Positions 63,824 through 64,000 of a stretch of 64,000 bases of DNA are shown here, in pieces. The stretch's first letter is position 1. Every line of letters starts with the position of its first letter. Under the pieces are notes generated by a model. It saw only the letters and a list, made by a program, of their open reading frames with translations. It did not search any database and was not told the DNA's origin. The DNA lies in contig CP167917.1 in assembly GCA_041504365.1 (NCBI GenBank), positions 1,054,001 to 1,118,000 of the forward strand, written 5' to 3'. Both the position numbers and the translations under genes were made by a program. This DNA comes from Dryocola sp. LX212 (GTDB lineage: Bacteria; Pseudomonadota; Gammaproteobacteria; Enterobacterales; Enterobacteriaceae).

Positions 63824-64000
63824 TTAACTCCGCTTGCGCATCACCCCTTCCTGCACCGTCGATGCAACCAGCACTCCATCCTGGGTATAGAACTCACCGC
63901 GCACAAAACCGCGGGCGCTGGATGCGGACGTGCTCTCCACGCTGTACAGCAGCCATTCGTTCATATCAAACGGGCGGTGGAACCACATGGAATGGTCGAT
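63824..64000 (-). CDS. tesB: Acyl-CoA thioesterase II TesB, C-terminal part (gene runs off the right edge)
   Basis: The last 58 codons and stop of a double-hotdog thioesterase that hydrolyses a broad range of acyl-CoA esters. The readable C terminus [20 protein letters not shown] continues as [20 protein letters not shown] and ends [18 protein letters not shown], nearly identical to E. coli TesB. Convergent with amtB, the same order as in E. coli. Confidence 0.95.
   Translation of the reverse strand: MDHSMWFHRPFDMNEWLLYSVESTSASSARGFVRGEFYTQDGVLVASTVQEGVMRKRS

Overview
The window is a contiguous stretch of chromosome from a gammaproteobacterium of the family Enterobacteriaceae. Nearly every protein can be aligned from memory with its Escherichia coli K-12 counterpart over full length, and gene order follows the K-12 segment that runs from sbcC to tesB. 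It is not E. coli itself. tsaA lies between malZ and acpH and cdsH between cof and ybaO, both as remembered for Salmonella. A trkG-type potassium transporter sits beside tsaA, yajD is missing between secF and tsx, and an unrecognised gene separates sbcD from phoB. A relative such as Enterobacter, Klebsiella, Citrobacter, Salmonella or a neighbouring genus fits; the genus cannot be fixed by reading alone.

Layout, left to right. 1-2787: sbcDC (DNA hairpin nuclease) and an orphan gene, leftward. 2981-10222: phoBR (phosphate sensing), brnQ and proY (amino acid transport) and malZ (maltodextrin glucosidase), rightward. 10447-13382: trkG, tsaA and acpH. 13487-18977: the queA-tgt-yajC-secD-secF operon, joining queuosine tRNA modification to the Sec translocon accessory complex. 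19221-21051: tsx and the lipoprotein gene yajI, leftward. 21203-25282: nrdR-ribD-ribH-nusB-thiL-pgpA, rightward. 25351-29416: xseB-ispA-dxs-yajO, leftward (isoprenoid precursors). 29607-34620: thiI, yajL/panE, yajQ and yajR. 34932-39719: cyoABCDE, the bo3 quinol oxidase operon, leftward. 40208-42931: yajG-ampG leftward, bolA rightward. 43291-52059: the protein quality-control block tig, clpP, clpX, lon, hupB, ppiD. 52208-56551: ybaV, fadM, queC, ybaE, cof. 56593-58219: the divergent cysteine-degradation pair cdsH/ybaO. 58275-63734: mdlAB and the nitrogen-regulated glnK-amtB operon. 63824-64000: the 3' end of tesB.

Non-coding signals support this reading: a Pho box before phoB, sigma-32 promoters before clpP and lon, a sigma-54 promoter with an NtrC-type palindrome before glnK, a FadR-like site before fadM, a CRP-like site before tsx, an OxyR-like half-operator before tsaA, many intrinsic terminators, and six intergenic REP-type repeats. 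I found no tRNA, rRNA, CRISPR array, insertion sequence or prophage.

The window is core genome. I do not see a convincing new multi-gene system. The items most worth a second look are the orphan gene at 2155-2787, the trkG/tsaA block, the doubled UUCG-hairpin terminator region after cyoE, the NtrC palindrome that overlaps the mdlB terminator, and the cdsH/ybaO pair.
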